NCBI RefSeq assembly: GCF_900101605.1
Contig: NZ_FMUR01000004.1
Location: 186,001-250,000, forward strand
Direction: 5' to 3'
From: Butyrivibrio hungatei
GTDB taxonomy: Bacteria > Bacillota > Clostridia > Lachnospirales > Lachnospiraceae
Length of the DNA: 64,000 nt
Under the pieces are notes generated by a model. That model saw only the letters and a program-made list of their open reading frames with translations. It was not told the DNA's origin and did no database searches. A program made the position numbers and the translations under genes. Below are positions 9,384 through 18,482 of this stretch, piece after piece; within the stretch, counting starts at the first letter, position 1, and the number at the start of each line of letters is the position of its first letter.

Positions 9384-10578
9384 AGTAAAGCTTCTCCTTT
9401 TTCATTATCTTCTTCATAACTTCAAGTTCCCTGAACGTAACATCGTAGTCCTTAAGATCTCCGTCGGAAACTTTTTTATCAATTATCGAATCAATAAGAT
9501 TGTCGTAATCTATCTTTGCATCCTTGTCCTTTTTAAGCAGATACATTATGGACGCAATAAGAACTTCTCCGAGCTGAACCGCAAGCGCCTCTTTGGACTT
9601 GGGCTCGTTCTTCTTAGGTTCTATATAATCATGTAAAAAATCCATCGCCTCCGTCGGGAAGCTGTTATCCGTATAGATATGTTTGACGTCATCCCATTTT
9701 GACTTTCCTTCAAGCACACCTATCCTGTGATAATAAGAACAGTTCTTGACCGCTCTTGCATTTATATTAAGGCCGAGTGCGATTCTCTCGGCAATATATG
9801 CCGTATGTATGGCTCTGTAATATTCGTCTTTATTATTTTCCTTGAGAGTAACAAGAAGCGGGAAATCCGCATCATTGATTACCATATACATATCATTTGT
9901 CCGTCTTATAACATAAACGCCGAAAATGTTCAGGAATATAAGAAGAATGGTAAGATTGAGCATAATATTGATGGCAGGTGAAACAAGCAGGTATGCGGAA
10001 AAAGTTCTGTTAAGGAACAAAACGTTATATGCAACCAAAAATACCGCCTGCATCATTAGAGAAATAAATGTCGGAATTCCTATCTCGGTATTTTCTTCCA
10101 GATTCCTAAACATTGCGATTGCAACCGCTCCGGCAAGAATATACATAAATAATTCTCCGCATCCTCCGTTTTTCTCAAGCATAACGGAAATCGAAACAAG
10201 TCCGACTCCGGAGATCATACCTATCTCCGTATTTGAAAAAAGCGCAAGCATAACAAAAAGCGACATGTACGGCCACAACACATTGGGTATAAGGCTGAAT
10301 ATACATGCCAAAATAAGTGTGACAAAATACCCCACAACAAAGCGGTTTCTCACCACATTATTATCATATAACAATCTGCTCTGCCCGTCGGAAACGGCAT
10401 CTACAAGCATAAAAACGACTGTTCCCGCTATAGCGACAGAAACAATTGTATTTCTTAAAATAGCTTCATAGCTTTTATCCGTAAAAAATGAAAAAGCAAA
10501 AACAATAACTCCGGTAAAAACAAGCATTGCCACGTATAACAATCTGATTTTCAAATTAGAAATCTTATCGTTTTCCAT
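9367..10578 (-). CDS. PgpH-like 7TM protein with degenerate HD domain
   Basis: This protein occupies the place of the c-di-AMP phosphodiesterase PgpH between phoH and ybeY. From the ATG at 10578 it has about 403 aa: seven or so membrane segments (about residues 10-235) and a C-terminal cytosolic domain. That domain aligns with the PgpH HD hydrolase, with the late KSKEALAVQLGEV element matching the family's SKEA...LAD. The extracellular HDED sensor found in full-length PgpH (about 700 aa) is absent. The metal ligands are lost: the first His region reads EYYRAIH, the HD pair reads YYHRIG (Asp replaced by Arg), and the late LAD is LGE. It is predicted catalytically dead. The longer frame to 10665 lies inside phoH and is Arg-rich, so it is rejected. 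Confidence 0.8.
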   Translation of the reverse strand: MENDKISNLKIRLLYVAMLVFTGVIVFAFSFFTDKSYEAILRNTIVSVAIAGTVVFMLVDAVSDGQSRLLYDNNVVRNRFVVGYFVTLILACIFSLIPNVLWPYMSLFVMLALFSNTEIGMISGVGLVSISVMLEKNGGCGELFMYILAGAVAIAMFRNLEENTEIGIPTFISLMMQAVFLVAYNVLFLNRTFSAYLLVSPAINIMLNLTILLIFLNIFGVYVIRRTNDMYMVINDADFPLLVTLKENNKDEYYRAIHTAYIAERIALGLNINARAVKNCSYYHRIGVLEGKSKWDDVKHIYTDNSFPTEAMDFLHDYIEPKKNEPKSKEALAVQLGEVLIASIMYLLKKDKDAKIDYDNLIDSIIDKKVSDGDLKDYDVTFRELEVMKKIMKKEKLYYDFLR

Positions 10579-11611
10579 TGTCCGAACGCTTCTCCAACTT
10601 TTGTATTGACTTCTTTTTCTTCTTGTTCTCGGCCTTCTTCTCGTAGTCTTCGTAAGCCTTAACAATCTTCTGAACGAGCGGATGTCTCACAACATCGCTG
10701 CTGGTAAGTGTACAAAAAGCGATATCATCAATTCCCTTAAGGACATTTCCCGCAATCTCAAGACCGGATCTTACATCCGCAGAAAGATCCTTCTGAGTCG
10801 CATCACCTGTGATGATAACCTTGGAACCGAATCCGATTCTTGTAAGGAACATCTTCATCTGCGCAGGTGTTGTATTCTGTGCCTCATCGAGAATTATAAA
10901 AGCGTTATCCAAAGTTCTTCCTCTCATATATGCAAGAGGTGCCACTTCAATAAGCCCTTTTTCCATATTCTTTATAAAATTCTCTGTGCCCATTATCTGG
11001 TAAAGGGCATCATATAAAGGTCTTAAGTACGGATCGACCTTGCTCTGGAGGTCACCGGGCAAAAATCCGAGCTTCTCTCCGGCCTCTATCGCAGGTCTCG
11101 TCAAAATGATCCTGCTTACCTCTTCACGCTGAAACGCCGTTATCGCCATAGCCATTGCAAGATATGTCTTACCTGTTCCGGCAGGGCCGAGTCCGAAAAC
11201 TATCATTTTATTTCTGATAGCGTCTATATATTTTTTCTGTCCGAGAGTCTTAGGTTTTATCGGTTTTCCCGAGACTGTGTGACAAATGATGTCTCTGTCT
11301 ATATCAACAAGAACATTGTCATTTTGAACGACGTCCTTGTTCTTTGAATCTTCTTTTAAAGAAATCGCATAGTCAACACTCTGTTCCTCTATATGCGACC
11401 CTCTCCTCGAGAGCTGCACAAGTTCTCTTATAATACTTGAAGCCTTGTTTGCACCCTCTTTTTCTCCGATTATGCGAAGCTCACCGTTTCTGTCGATGAT
11501 CTCTACATGAAGACTATCCTCAATCTTACGGATATAACTGTCGTTTCCACCGAATATATTGCGCTCGTCCTCAGCCGTGAGCGCCAATCTAAGTTCTGTA
11601 ATCTCACTCAT
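10565..11611 (-). CDS. phoH: PhoH family ATPase
   Basis: This is a 348 aa PhoH/YbeZ-type P-loop ATPase, probably acting with YbeY on RNA or ribosomes. An N-terminal KH-like region (about 1-70) precedes the ATPase core. The Walker A motif GLGPAGTGKTYLA is near residue 140, Walker B reads AFIILDEAQNTTP near 238, and RIGFGSKVIITGD follows. The C-terminal tail is Lys-rich. Its start overlaps the rlmH stop by four bases and its end overlaps the 7TM-HD gene by 14 bases, so the three are translationally coupled. The helicase role assigned to some family members is inference here. Confidence 0.94.
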   Translation of the reverse strand: MSEITELRLALTAEDERNIFGGNDSYIRKIEDSLHVEIIDRNGELRIIGEKEGANKASSIIRELVQLSRRGSHIEEQSVDYAISLKEDSKNKDVVQNDNVLVDIDRDIICHTVSGKPIKPKTLGQKKYIDAIRNKMIVFGLGPAGTGKTYLAMAMAITAFQREEVSRIILTRPAIEAGEKLGFLPGDLQSKVDPYLRPLYDALYQIMGTENFIKNMEKGLIEVAPLAYMRGRTLDNAFIILDEAQNTTPAQMKMFLTRIGFGSKVIITGDATQKDLSADVRSGLEIAGNVLKGIDDIAFCTLTSSDVVRHPLVQKIVKAYEDYEKKAENKKKKKSIQKLEKRSDNGKR

Positions 11612-12090
11612 TTATGGTACGGTTCTCCACAAAAAATTTTATAACCACGATAAATCTGTTCCAAAAGAATAACTCTCATCATCTGATGAGGAAATGTCAT
11701 ATCCGAAAAGCTGATAGACGAATCCGCCCTCTTAAGTACACTATCATGGAGTCCCAAAGATCCGCCTATGACAAATTGTATATGACTTGTGCCGCTCACA
11801 CCAAGCGAACTTATATATTCAGAAAAAGCTTCCGACGTGTATCTCTTACCTTTTATCGCAAGTACACAAACATGTGCTCTCTCATCAATATTCTTTAAAA
11901 TTCTCTCCGCCTCTTTTTTCCTAATCTGCTCCTCTATAGCCGGCGGCGCATTGTCGGGAGTTTTCTCGTCGGCAACTTCAATTATGTTTAATCTGCAATA
12001 TCTCGAAAGTCTCTTGGAATATTCCGCTATCGCATCATTCCAATACTTCTCTTTGATCTTGCCGACACATACTATACTGATATTACTCAA
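11608..12090 (-). CDS. rlmH: 23S rRNA pseudouridine-1915 N3-methyltransferase
   Basis: RlmH is a SPOUT methyltransferase that uses SAM to methylate pseudouridine 1915 in helix 69 of 23S rRNA. The 160 aa protein has normal length. The knotted SAM site is visible as FVIGGSLGLHDSVLKRAD (about 106-123) and the C-terminal LSF-like segment SISFSDMTFPHQMMRVILLEQIYR. The end GEPYHK matches the family. The initiation codon is TTG at 12090 with AGGAG seven bases upstream; no ATG fits. It is the first gene of the long minus-strand run and follows a promoter-like element. Confidence 0.96.
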   Translation of the reverse strand: MSNISIVCVGKIKEKYWNDAIAEYSKRLSRYCRLNIIEVADEKTPDNAPPAIEEQIRKKEAERILKNIDERAHVCVLAIKGKRYTSEAFSEYISSLGVSGTSHIQFVIGGSLGLHDSVLKRADSSISFSDMTFPHQMMRVILLEQIYRGYKIFCGEPYHK

Positions 12091-12130
12091 AAGACTTCTC
12101 CTATGTCTTCTTCATTACATAATCTCATTC

Positions 12131-12139
12131 ATTATATCA
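12131..12139 (-). promoter_or_regulatory. Extended -10 promoter before rlmH
   Basis: Read on the minus strand, TGATATAAT forms an extended -10 (TGN plus TATAAT) about 40 bases before the rlmH start. The -35 region is weak (GCAATT at 17 bases). It lies just downstream of the ilvE terminator, so it is the natural start for the eleven-gene run. Confidence 0.55.
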
Positions 12140-12160
12140 CATTCCATGCATTAAATTGCG

Positions 12161-12199
12161 CCAAAAAAGAAGCAGATGCAAGTAATTTTTGCATCTGCT
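12161..12199 (-). terminator. Rho-independent terminator after ilvE
   Basis: On the minus strand an 11-bp stem (AGCAGATGCAA pairing with TTGCATCTGCT, 7-base loop) is followed by TCTTTTTT. It begins 15 bases after the ilvE stop. Confidence 0.88.
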
Positions 12200-12213
12200 C
12201 AGGTATGACATAA

Positions 12214-13245
12214 TTATTCGATTGTGTGGATCCATCCCTCAGGAGCTTCAATGCGTCCCATCTGGATTCCTGTAAGTGTATCATAGAGTTTCTTGGTAAC
12301 AGGTCCCATCTCTTCCATTCCGCTTGCAAAGCAGATTTCTTTGCCGTGATCGTTGATCTTACCAACAGGACTGATAACAGCTGCTGTTCCGCAAAGTCCC
12401 ATCTCAACAAAGTTCTCAACTTCCGAAAGCTTAACAGGTCTCTCTTCAACATTAAGTCCAAGAATCTCTTTCGCAACATAGACGATCGATCTTCTTGTGA
12501 TTGAAGGAAGAATTGAATCTGTGTGTGACTTGGGAACTACAAGTCCACCTTCTTTTGTAACGAAAATGATATTTGCTCCGCCTGTCTCCTCGATGTAAGT
12601 TCTGCTCTCTGCATCAAGATATACATTCTCTGCAAAACCTTCCTCATGAGCCTTTACAATAGGATGTAAGCTCATTGCGTAGTTAAGACCCGCCTTGATA
12701 TTTCCTGTTCCGTGCGGTGCAGCTCTGTCAAAATCACTTATCTTAACAACGATAGGCTTAGCACCACCCTTGAAGTAAGGTCCAACGGGTGTTACGAATA
12801 TTCTGAACTGATACTCATCAGCGGGCTTTACTCCGATAACATTTCCTGTAGCAAACATAACAGGTCTGATATAAAGTGTCGCTCCGCTTCCGTATGGAGG
12901 AACCCAGTCAAGGTTAGCCTGAACAACTTTCTCTACAGCTTCGATAAATTTATCTTCAGGGAAAGCAGGCATCTCAAGTCTTGTAGCTGAATCTACCATT
13001 CTCTTTGCATTTAAGTCAGGTCTGAAAATTACGATCTTACCATCCTCAGTCTCATATGCTTTAAGTCCCTCAAAGCACTCCTGCGCGTAATGAAGAACAC
13101 CTGCATCCTCACTAAGAACGATCATATTGTCTTCGGTAATGACACCGTCATCCCATTTTCCGTCTTTATAATTCGAAACGAATCTTTTGTCGGCAACCAT
13201 GTAACTAAAGCCGATATTTGCCCAATCTAAATTTTTCTTACTCAT
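12214..13245 (-). CDS. ilvE: Branched-chain amino acid aminotransferase
   Basis: IlvE is a PLP enzyme that interconverts leucine, isoleucine and valine with their 2-oxo acids, the last step of their synthesis. The protein is a class IV (fold type IV) aminotransferase of about 343 aa. Visible features are the LDWANIGFSY start, YIRPVMFAT, the PLP-lysine segment GTGNIKAGLNYA (near residue 190), ETGGANIIFV and the C-terminal ELCGTAAVISPV-like segment. The start at 13245 (MSKK) matches the family; an in-frame ATG four codons upstream is possible but too close to the GGGG ribosome site. It is flanked by a terminator, so it is probably transcribed alone. Confidence 0.95.
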   Translation of the reverse strand: MSKKNLDWANIGFSYMVADKRFVSNYKDGKWDDGVITEDNMIVLSEDAGVLHYAQECFEGLKAYETEDGKIVIFRPDLNAKRMVDSATRLEMPAFPEDKFIEAVEKVVQANLDWVPPYGSGATLYIRPVMFATGNVIGVKPADEYQFRIFVTPVGPYFKGGAKPIVVKISDFDRAAPHGTGNIKAGLNYAMSLHPIVKAHEEGFAENVYLDAESRTYIEETGGANIIFVTKEGGLVVPKSHTDSILPSITRRSIVYVAKEILGLNVEERPVKLSEVENFVEMGLCGTAAVISPVGKINDHGKEICFASGMEEMGPVTKKLYDTLTGIQMGRIEAPEGWIHTIE

Positions 13246-13345
13246 TTTACACTGCATCCCCTTTCCAGATACTTTAATGCGGCAAAGCGCTAATAGTTAA
13301 ATTATAGTCCAATATTTTTGAACGTCAAGTAATGAATAAAAACAA

Positions 13346-14740
13346 TTACTTCTCTTCCGGTTTGTCTTTCTTTTTAATCTTTTCGACGACATTCTTCACT
13401 TTATCACGACCGTTGTGATAGAGCTTTGTCACCATGCCGACTTCTTTGTGTGCGTTATACTTATCATTATGCTCGTCGGTAAGCGTCTTGTACTCCTTGT
13501 TCTCTATATACGCAAGATTGTCATAATCATTCGTATCGACGCTTAGTTCCTTCTTGGATAGAAGGATATTTGTGATCCTTGATATAAAAGCATATATGAC
13601 AGCAAAAATAGGAACACCCACAAGCCATCCTACTATTCCCCACATTCCGCCAAAGAACGTGATTGAAAAGAGAACCCAAAAGCTTGAAAGTCCCGTTGAA
13701 TTTCCAAGAATGGCAGGCCCTAAGATATTTCCGTCAAACTGTTGCAGAATGATAATAAATACAAGGAATATAAGTGCTTTAACAGGAGTTATCAAAAGAA
13801 GCATCGCTCCTATCGCGCCTCCAATATACGGTCCAAAGAAAGGAATAATATTGGTCACACCGACAATAACGGAAATAAGCAAAGGATAATCGAGTTTCAA
13901 AAGAACGCATCCTATATAACATATAATTCCTATTATTACGGAATCCACCAATTTGCCGCCCACAAATCCTTCAAAGACATCTCCGATAAATCTGAATCCG
14001 CCTACAACTTCATTTGCAAACTCTTCTCTGAACAGAGCGTAAGCAATCTTCTTGCCTCTTGTCGAAAATACCTCTTTTGAATTCAGGACATATATCGCAA
14101 CAATAAGTCCTACAACAAGATCAAAAAGAACCTTGATAATAGAGAACACTCCCTGAGAAGCCATCTTAAAGAAAGAATCAACGCTGGGAACAAGCGGCAT
14201 CAGCTTCTCCTGAAGGAACTCACTAAGCGAAACATAAGAGCGGTCGAGCTGTGAATTGATAAAATTCTGAACCTCAATTGAGTTTGATTCAAACAAAAGC
14301 TGCGATTCTTCATTTATCTGTTTCTCATACTCGGGAAACTTTCTTACGATCTGCTTGATACTGTCAATAAGTTCAGGAATGATTATCCTGAATAAACTGT
14401 ATATTACAAACAGGAAAATGATCATTGTGATAGTAACAGATATTTTCCTAGCCTGTTTTCTCTTTTTTGAATTAGCGTTTGTTGAACGCGAAATATCATA
14501 TCCCCTCATATGATATATGGGAATAACTATCTTTCTCTCAATCCCATCCGTAAGCGGTATGAGAACGAATGCGATTATCACGCCTATTATAATTCCCGAT
14601 AAAGAATCTATAACCTTGGAAAGCGTCTTAACAACAGATATTCCGTTGAATATAACATAATAAGCGAGCATTATCGCAATGCTAAGGAAGAAAATAGTTA
14701 TCGCCCAGGTTACCTGGTTTTTCTCCGGTTTCATTTTCAT
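13346..14740 (-). CDS. AI-2E family membrane permease
   Basis: This is a polytopic membrane protein of the AI-2E (PerM/TqsA/YtvI) family. Hydrophobic segments include two N-terminal helices, an internal pair near residues 120-140, and a group between about 210 and 400 with the family's DYPLLISVIVGVTNIIPFFG and GPYIGGAIGA elements. The C-terminal 70 residues are a charged cytosolic tail rich in Lys/Asp/Asn, longer than in many members. Substrates differ between members (export of small molecules, Na+/H+ exchange), so the family name should not be read as AI-2 transport. The start at 14740 has GGGGGG seven bases upstream; ATGs at 14746 and 14734 fit less well. Confidence 0.85.
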   Translation of the reverse strand: MKMKPEKNQVTWAITIFFLSIAIMLAYYVIFNGISVVKTLSKVIDSLSGIIIGVIIAFVLIPLTDGIERKIVIPIYHMRGYDISRSTNANSKKRKQARKISVTITMIIFLFVIYSLFRIIIPELIDSIKQIVRKFPEYEKQINEESQLLFESNSIEVQNFINSQLDRSYVSLSEFLQEKLMPLVPSVDSFFKMASQGVFSIIKVLFDLVVGLIVAIYVLNSKEVFSTRGKKIAYALFREEFANEVVGGFRFIGDVFEGFVGGKLVDSVIIGIICYIGCVLLKLDYPLLISVIVGVTNIIPFFGPYIGGAIGAMLLLITPVKALIFLVFIIILQQFDGNILGPAILGNSTGLSSFWVLFSITFFGGMWGIVGWLVGVPIFAVIYAFISRITNILLSKKELSVDTNDYDNLAYIENKEYKTLTDEHNDKYNAHKEVGMVTKLYHNGRDKVKNVVEKIKKKDKPEEK

Positions 14741-14765
14741 GTGCATGCCCCCCGATCATCCGACA

Positions 14766-15587
14766 TTACTGCTCAGTCATTCCCTTCAAAATGTACTTGA
14801 GACTGTCGAGATAATCATCATTAATATCTTCAATTTTTCCATTATCACAAAGCTGCGAAATTGCAGGATCCAAAGGAATTCTTCCGAGAATGTTGATTCC
14901 CTTTGAAGCCGCATAGCCCTCAATCTTGCTCTCGCCAAAGATGTTTATCGGCTTACCGCAATGAGGACAATTCATATAGCTCATGTTCTCCACGATACCA
15001 AGTACCGGGATTTTCATCATTTCAGCCATATTTATAGCTTTTTCAACAATCATGCCGACAAGCTCCTGAGGAGTTGCGACAACGATTATTCCGTCCACGG
15101 GAAGAGACTGGAAAACCGTAAGCGGAACATCACCCGTTCCGGGAGGCATATCAACAAACATAAAGTCAACATCGCCCCAGTTCACATCAGACCAGAACTG
15201 CTTTACGATACCCGCAATGACAGGCCCTCTCCATATAACGGGATCGGTCTCGTTATCCATAAGCATATTAAGAGACATTACCTTAGTGCCTTTTTCCGAT
15301 TCAGCAGGCAAAAGACCTGTCTCATCGGCGTTCTTTGCCTGTCCTATTCCAAACATTTTGGGAATGGAAGGTCCCGTGATATCCGCGTCAAGAATCGCTG
15401 TCTTATAGCCGTCCTTCGCCATATATACCGCAGAAAGACCTGTTACAAGGCTCTTTCCGACGCCGCCTTTACCGCTTACTATTCCGACAACCTTTTTTAC
15501 ATGTGTATGTTCTCCGGGAGCAACTTTAAAGTTGTCCTCCATCTGCTTCTTAAAGTCCTCCGGCTTCTTGCCGTGTCCGTTAGCCAT
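14766..15587 (-). CDS. Mrp/ApbC-type iron-sulfur cluster carrier ATPase
   Basis: This is a 273 aa P-loop NTPase of the Mrp/NBP35 family, which carries and transfers [4Fe-4S] clusters to target proteins. The deviant Walker A reads GKGGVGKS near residue 40, DADITGPSIPKMFG follows, and MPPGTGDVPL lies near 146. The cluster-binding CPHC motif is present near residue 212 (MNCPHCGKP). It sits just upstream of the AI-2E gene and downstream of the GT2 gene. LeuC, encoded upstream, is a [4Fe-4S] enzyme, so co-expression with a cluster carrier would make sense, but this is inference. Confidence 0.94.
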   Translation of the reverse strand: MANGHGKKPEDFKKQMEDNFKVAPGEHTHVKKVVGIVSGKGGVGKSLVTGLSAVYMAKDGYKTAILDADITGPSIPKMFGIGQAKNADETGLLPAESEKGTKVMSLNMLMDNETDPVIWRGPVIAGIVKQFWSDVNWGDVDFMFVDMPPGTGDVPLTVFQSLPVDGIIVVATPQELVGMIVEKAINMAEMMKIPVLGIVENMSYMNCPHCGKPINIFGESKIEGYAASKGINILGRIPLDPAISQLCDNGKIEDINDDYLDSLKYILKGMTEQ

Positions 15588-15627
15588 TTTCTATCTCCGT
15601 TTCATAAAAATATAATTGTGCATATGC

Positions 15628-16614
15628 TTAACGCTTATAAACACAGTCGGCAATCTCTTCGTCTTCTTTATCACCGATATAAGACTCGATAATAAATCTC
15701 GGACGATTCTTGGTCTCAAGATAGATCTTGCCGATATACTCTCCTATTACACCTAGAGAGATCATGATAAGTCCACCGATCGCCCATACGGAAAGAACCG
15801 TTGTCGTCCATCCCTGGATCGTGTGTCCCGTAAAATATCTTACAAGAGAATAGATGAATACTGCGATGCTTACAAAGAATATAAAGAAACCAAGCTCTGT
15901 TATCATCTTTATAGGCTTTGTACTAAGGCTTGTGATTCCTTCAATCGCAAAACTGAGCATCTTCTTGAGAGGATACTTACTCTCTCCGGCAAATCTCTCT
16001 GCTCTCTCATAATATACTATATCAGACTTAAATCCGAGCATGGGAACAATTCCTCTGAGGAAAAGATTAACTTCGCCAAATTCGGAAAGTGCCTGAAGAG
16101 CTCTTCTGCTTAACAGCCTGTAATCCGCATGGTTATAAACCGTCTTTGCTCCCATTGCATCAATGAGCTTGTAATAAGATTCAGCCGTAAATCTCTTAAA
16201 GAAAGTGTCTGTCGCTCTCTTTGATCTTACTCCGTATACGACCTCGCAGTCTTCCTTGTTGAATTTATCAACCATGGCATCGATCGCATCGATGTCATCC
16301 TGAAGATCCGCATCAAGAGAAATGGCCATATCGCAGAGATCTTTTGCAGTCATAAGTCCCGCCAAAAGAGCATTCTGATGTCCCATATTCTTCGAGAGAT
16401 TAATTCCCTGAAAGACCTCATCTTCCTCATGAAGTTTTTTGATTATATTCCATGTATCATCCTTTGAGCCGTCATTTACCAGAAGAATCCTACTGTCGGA
16501 AGAAATCATCTTTCTTCCGACAAGGTCTTCGATCTTTTCTTTAAGCCTTCTGGATGTCTCAGGCAATACTTCCTGTTCGTTATAACAAGGAATTACGCAG
16601 AAAAGCCTGTTCAT
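15628..16614 (-). CDS. GT2 family glycosyltransferase with two C-terminal membrane helices
   Basis: This 328 aa protein resembles dolichol-phosphate mannosyltransferase and the bactoprenol glucosyltransferases GtrB/YkcC: an N-terminal GT-A domain (VIPCYNEQEVLPETSRRL at about 6, DGSKDDTW near 48, SLDADLQDD near 98) and two membrane segments at about 230-290. It probably moves a sugar from a nucleotide donor to undecaprenyl phosphate on the inner face of the membrane. It starts 3 bases after leuD, with its ribosome site (GGAGGAGAAG) over the leuD end, so it is co-transcribed with leuCD. Donor and final acceptor are not predictable. Confidence 0.92.
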   Translation of the reverse strand: MNRLFCVIPCYNEQEVLPETSRRLKEKIEDLVGRKMISSDSRILLVNDGSKDDTWNIIKKLHEEDEVFQGINLSKNMGHQNALLAGLMTAKDLCDMAISLDADLQDDIDAIDAMVDKFNKEDCEVVYGVRSKRATDTFFKRFTAESYYKLIDAMGAKTVYNHADYRLLSRRALQALSEFGEVNLFLRGIVPMLGFKSDIVYYERAERFAGESKYPLKKMLSFAIEGITSLSTKPIKMITELGFFIFFVSIAVFIYSLVRYFTGHTIQGWTTTVLSVWAIGGLIMISLGVIGEYIGKIYLETKNRPRFIIESYIGDKEDEEIADCVYKR

Positions 16615-16617
16615 TTT

Positions 16618-17115
16618 TTACTTCTCCTCCGATGAATTTATATAATTGATAAGTCCCTCAGAATCAATTATCTTCTGCATAAATTCAGGGAAAGCCTGTC
16701 CGCGGAACTTCTCACCCGTTGTTTCATCCGTGATGATACCGGAGTCAAAGTCTACGCTTACAACATCTCCGTTATTGATAGCATCTGCGGCTTCCTCACA
16801 CTCGATGATCGGAAGTCCGATGTTTATGCTGTTTCTGTAAAAGATTCTTGCAAAACTCTTTGCGATAACGCAGCTTACGCCTGCACACTTAATTGAAAGA
16901 GGCGCATGTTCTCTTGAAGATCCGCAACCAAAATTCTTCTCGGCAACGATGATATCTCCTTCTTTAACATTCTTGGTAAAATCCTTATCAATATCTTCCA
17001 TGCAGTGCTTAGCAAGCTCTTCACCCGTTGTACTGTTAAGATAACGTGCGGGTATGATTACGTCTGTATCTACATTATCACCATATTTAAAAACTGTACC
17101 TTTTGCAGCCTTCAT
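16618..17115 (-). CDS. leuD: 3-isopropylmalate dehydratase small subunit
   Basis: LeuD is the swivel subunit of isopropylmalate isomerase, which converts 2- to 3-isopropylmalate in leucine synthesis, partnering with LeuC. The 165 aa protein is the short archaeal/clostridial type. Motifs: [15 protein letters not shown] near residue 12, the [10 protein letters not shown] loop near 62, and [12 protein letters not shown] near 95. It lies 12 bases after leuC with a TAAGGAG ribosome site. Confidence 0.96.
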   Translation of the reverse strand: MKAAKGTVFKYGDNVDTDVIIPARYLNSTTGEELAKHCMEDIDKDFTKNVKEGDIIVAEKNFGCGSSREHAPLSIKCAGVSCVIAKSFARIFYRNSINIGLPIIECEEAADAINNGDVVSVDFDSGIITDETTGEKFRGQAFPEFMQKIIDSEGLINYINSSEEK

Positions 17116-17127
17116 TTTCTATTCTCC

Positions 17128-18399
17128 TTATAATCCAAGTTCAGCGGGTTGTGAGATCTTACCGGTAATTGCACTTGCAGCGGCAACAGCCGGAGAAGCA
17201 AGATAGATCTCGGAATCAATGGCACCCATTCTGCCTACAAAGTTTCTGTTTGTTGTAGAAACGCATTTTTCTTTAGAAGCAAGGACACCCATATAACCGC
17301 CGAGGCAAGGTCCGCATGTAGGTGTTGAAACGATTGCGCCTGCTTCAACAAAGCTCTTTATGAGACCTTCTTCCATAGCCTGAAGGAAAATCTTCTGTGT
17401 TGCGGGGATGATGATGCATCTGATACCCGGCGCAACCTTTCTTCCCTTTATGATCTCAGCTGCAGTTCTGAGGTCGTCGATTCTTCCGTTTGTACATGAA
17501 CCGATAACCACCTGATCGATCTTGGTCTCTTCGATCTCGTCAAATGTATGAGTATTCTCTGGAAGATGAGGGAAAGCAACCGTAGGCTTAAGAGTGCTTA
17601 AGTCAATTGTATATTCCGCATCATATTCAGCATCGGGATCTGCTTCGTAAACAGTATACTCCTTATTCGGAGCGTGCTCTTTAAGATACTCTTTTGCAAT
17701 ATCATCAACAGGGAAAATACCGTTCTTTCCGCCTGCCTCAATAGCCATATTGGCAATTGTAAGTCTGTCATCCATTGTAAGATTCTTGATGCCTTCACCG
17801 ACAAACTCCATTGACTTATAAAGAGCTCCGTCAACGCCGATCATACCGATGATATGAAGGATAACATCCTTACCGCTTACCCACTTCGAAGGCTTTCCGA
17901 TAATATTGAACTTGATTGCGCTGGGAACCTTGAACCATCCCTTACCTGTTGCCATTCCCGCAGCCATATCGGTAGAACCGATACCTGTAGAAAACGCGCC
18001 GAGCGCTCCGTATGTACATGTATGTGAATCCGCACCGATGATAAGGTCGCCCGGAACCGTAAGACCCTGCTCGGGAAGAAGCGCATGCTCGATACCCATC
18101 TGTCCCACTTCAAAGTAGTTTGTGATATTGTTCTTTCTTGCAAACTCTCTTACGCACTTGCAGTTCTCTGCAGACTTAATATCCTTATTCGGAGTAAAGT
18201 GATCGGGGACAAGAGCAATCTTATCTTTGTCAAACACGCCATCCTTTGTAAATTTAGCCATCTCATTAATAGCAACGGGACTTGTAATGTCATTGCCAAG
18301 AACAAGATCAAGATTAGCCTCGATAAGCTGCCCAGCTTTTACCTCGGGAAGTCCCGCATGGGCTGCCAATATCTTCTGGCTCATAGTCATTCCGCTCAT
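17128..18399 (-). CDS. leuC: 3-isopropylmalate dehydratase large subunit
   Basis: LeuC carries the [4Fe-4S] cluster of isopropylmalate isomerase. The 423 aa length is that of the type 2 (LeuC/HacA-like) large subunit, shorter than the E. coli type. Cluster-binding and substrate motifs are visible: [15 protein letters not shown] (about 122), [12 protein letters not shown] (about 298) and [12 protein letters not shown] (about 360). The start is confirmed by AAGGAGATTACAAT before the ATG. LeuA and LeuB are not in the window. Confidence 0.96.
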   Translation of the reverse strand: MSGMTMSQKILAAHAGLPEVKAGQLIEANLDLVLGNDITSPVAINEMAKFTKDGVFDKDKIALVPDHFTPNKDIKSAENCKCVREFARKNNITNYFEVGQMGIEHALLPEQGLTVPGDLIIGADSHTCTYGALGAFSTGIGSTDMAAGMATGKGWFKVPSAIKFNIIGKPSKWVSGKDVILHIIGMIGVDGALYKSMEFVGEGIKNLTMDDRLTIANMAIEAGGKNGIFPVDDIAKEYLKEHAPNKEYTVYEADPDAEYDAEYTIDLSTLKPTVAFPHLPENTHTFDEIEETKIDQVVIGSCTNGRIDDLRTAAEIIKGRKVAPGIRCIIIPATQKIFLQAMEEGLIKSFVEAGAIVSTPTCGPCLGGYMGVLASKEKCVSTTNRNFVGRMGAIDSEIYLASPAVAAASAITGKISQPAELGL

Positions 18400-18456
18400 A
18401 TTGTAATCTCCTTCAATTAATTATAATCAAAAATATACTACTAAATATAACACAAC

Positions 18457-18473
18457 GTTCTTACATAAAGAAC
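18457..18473. promoter_or_regulatory. Palindrome in the leuC leader
   Basis: GTTCTT and AAGAAC face each other over a 5-base spacer in the 83-bp gap between yfhO and leuC. There is no T-tract, so it is not a terminator. On the minus strand it overlaps a weak promoter candidate (TTCTTT, 17 bases, TATATT). It could be an operator for leucine control. Confidence 0.35.
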
Positions 18474-18482
18474 ATGACAATT

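Noticed and set aside
10579..10665. Arg-rich N-terminal extension of the 7TM-HD protein
   Set aside because: It is a shifted-frame reading of the Lys/Arg-rich end of phoH; the membrane protein starts naturally at 10578.
18400..18482. T-box or other riboswitch before leuC
   Set aside because: The gap is too short, and no T-box core sequence or terminator/antiterminator pair is seen.
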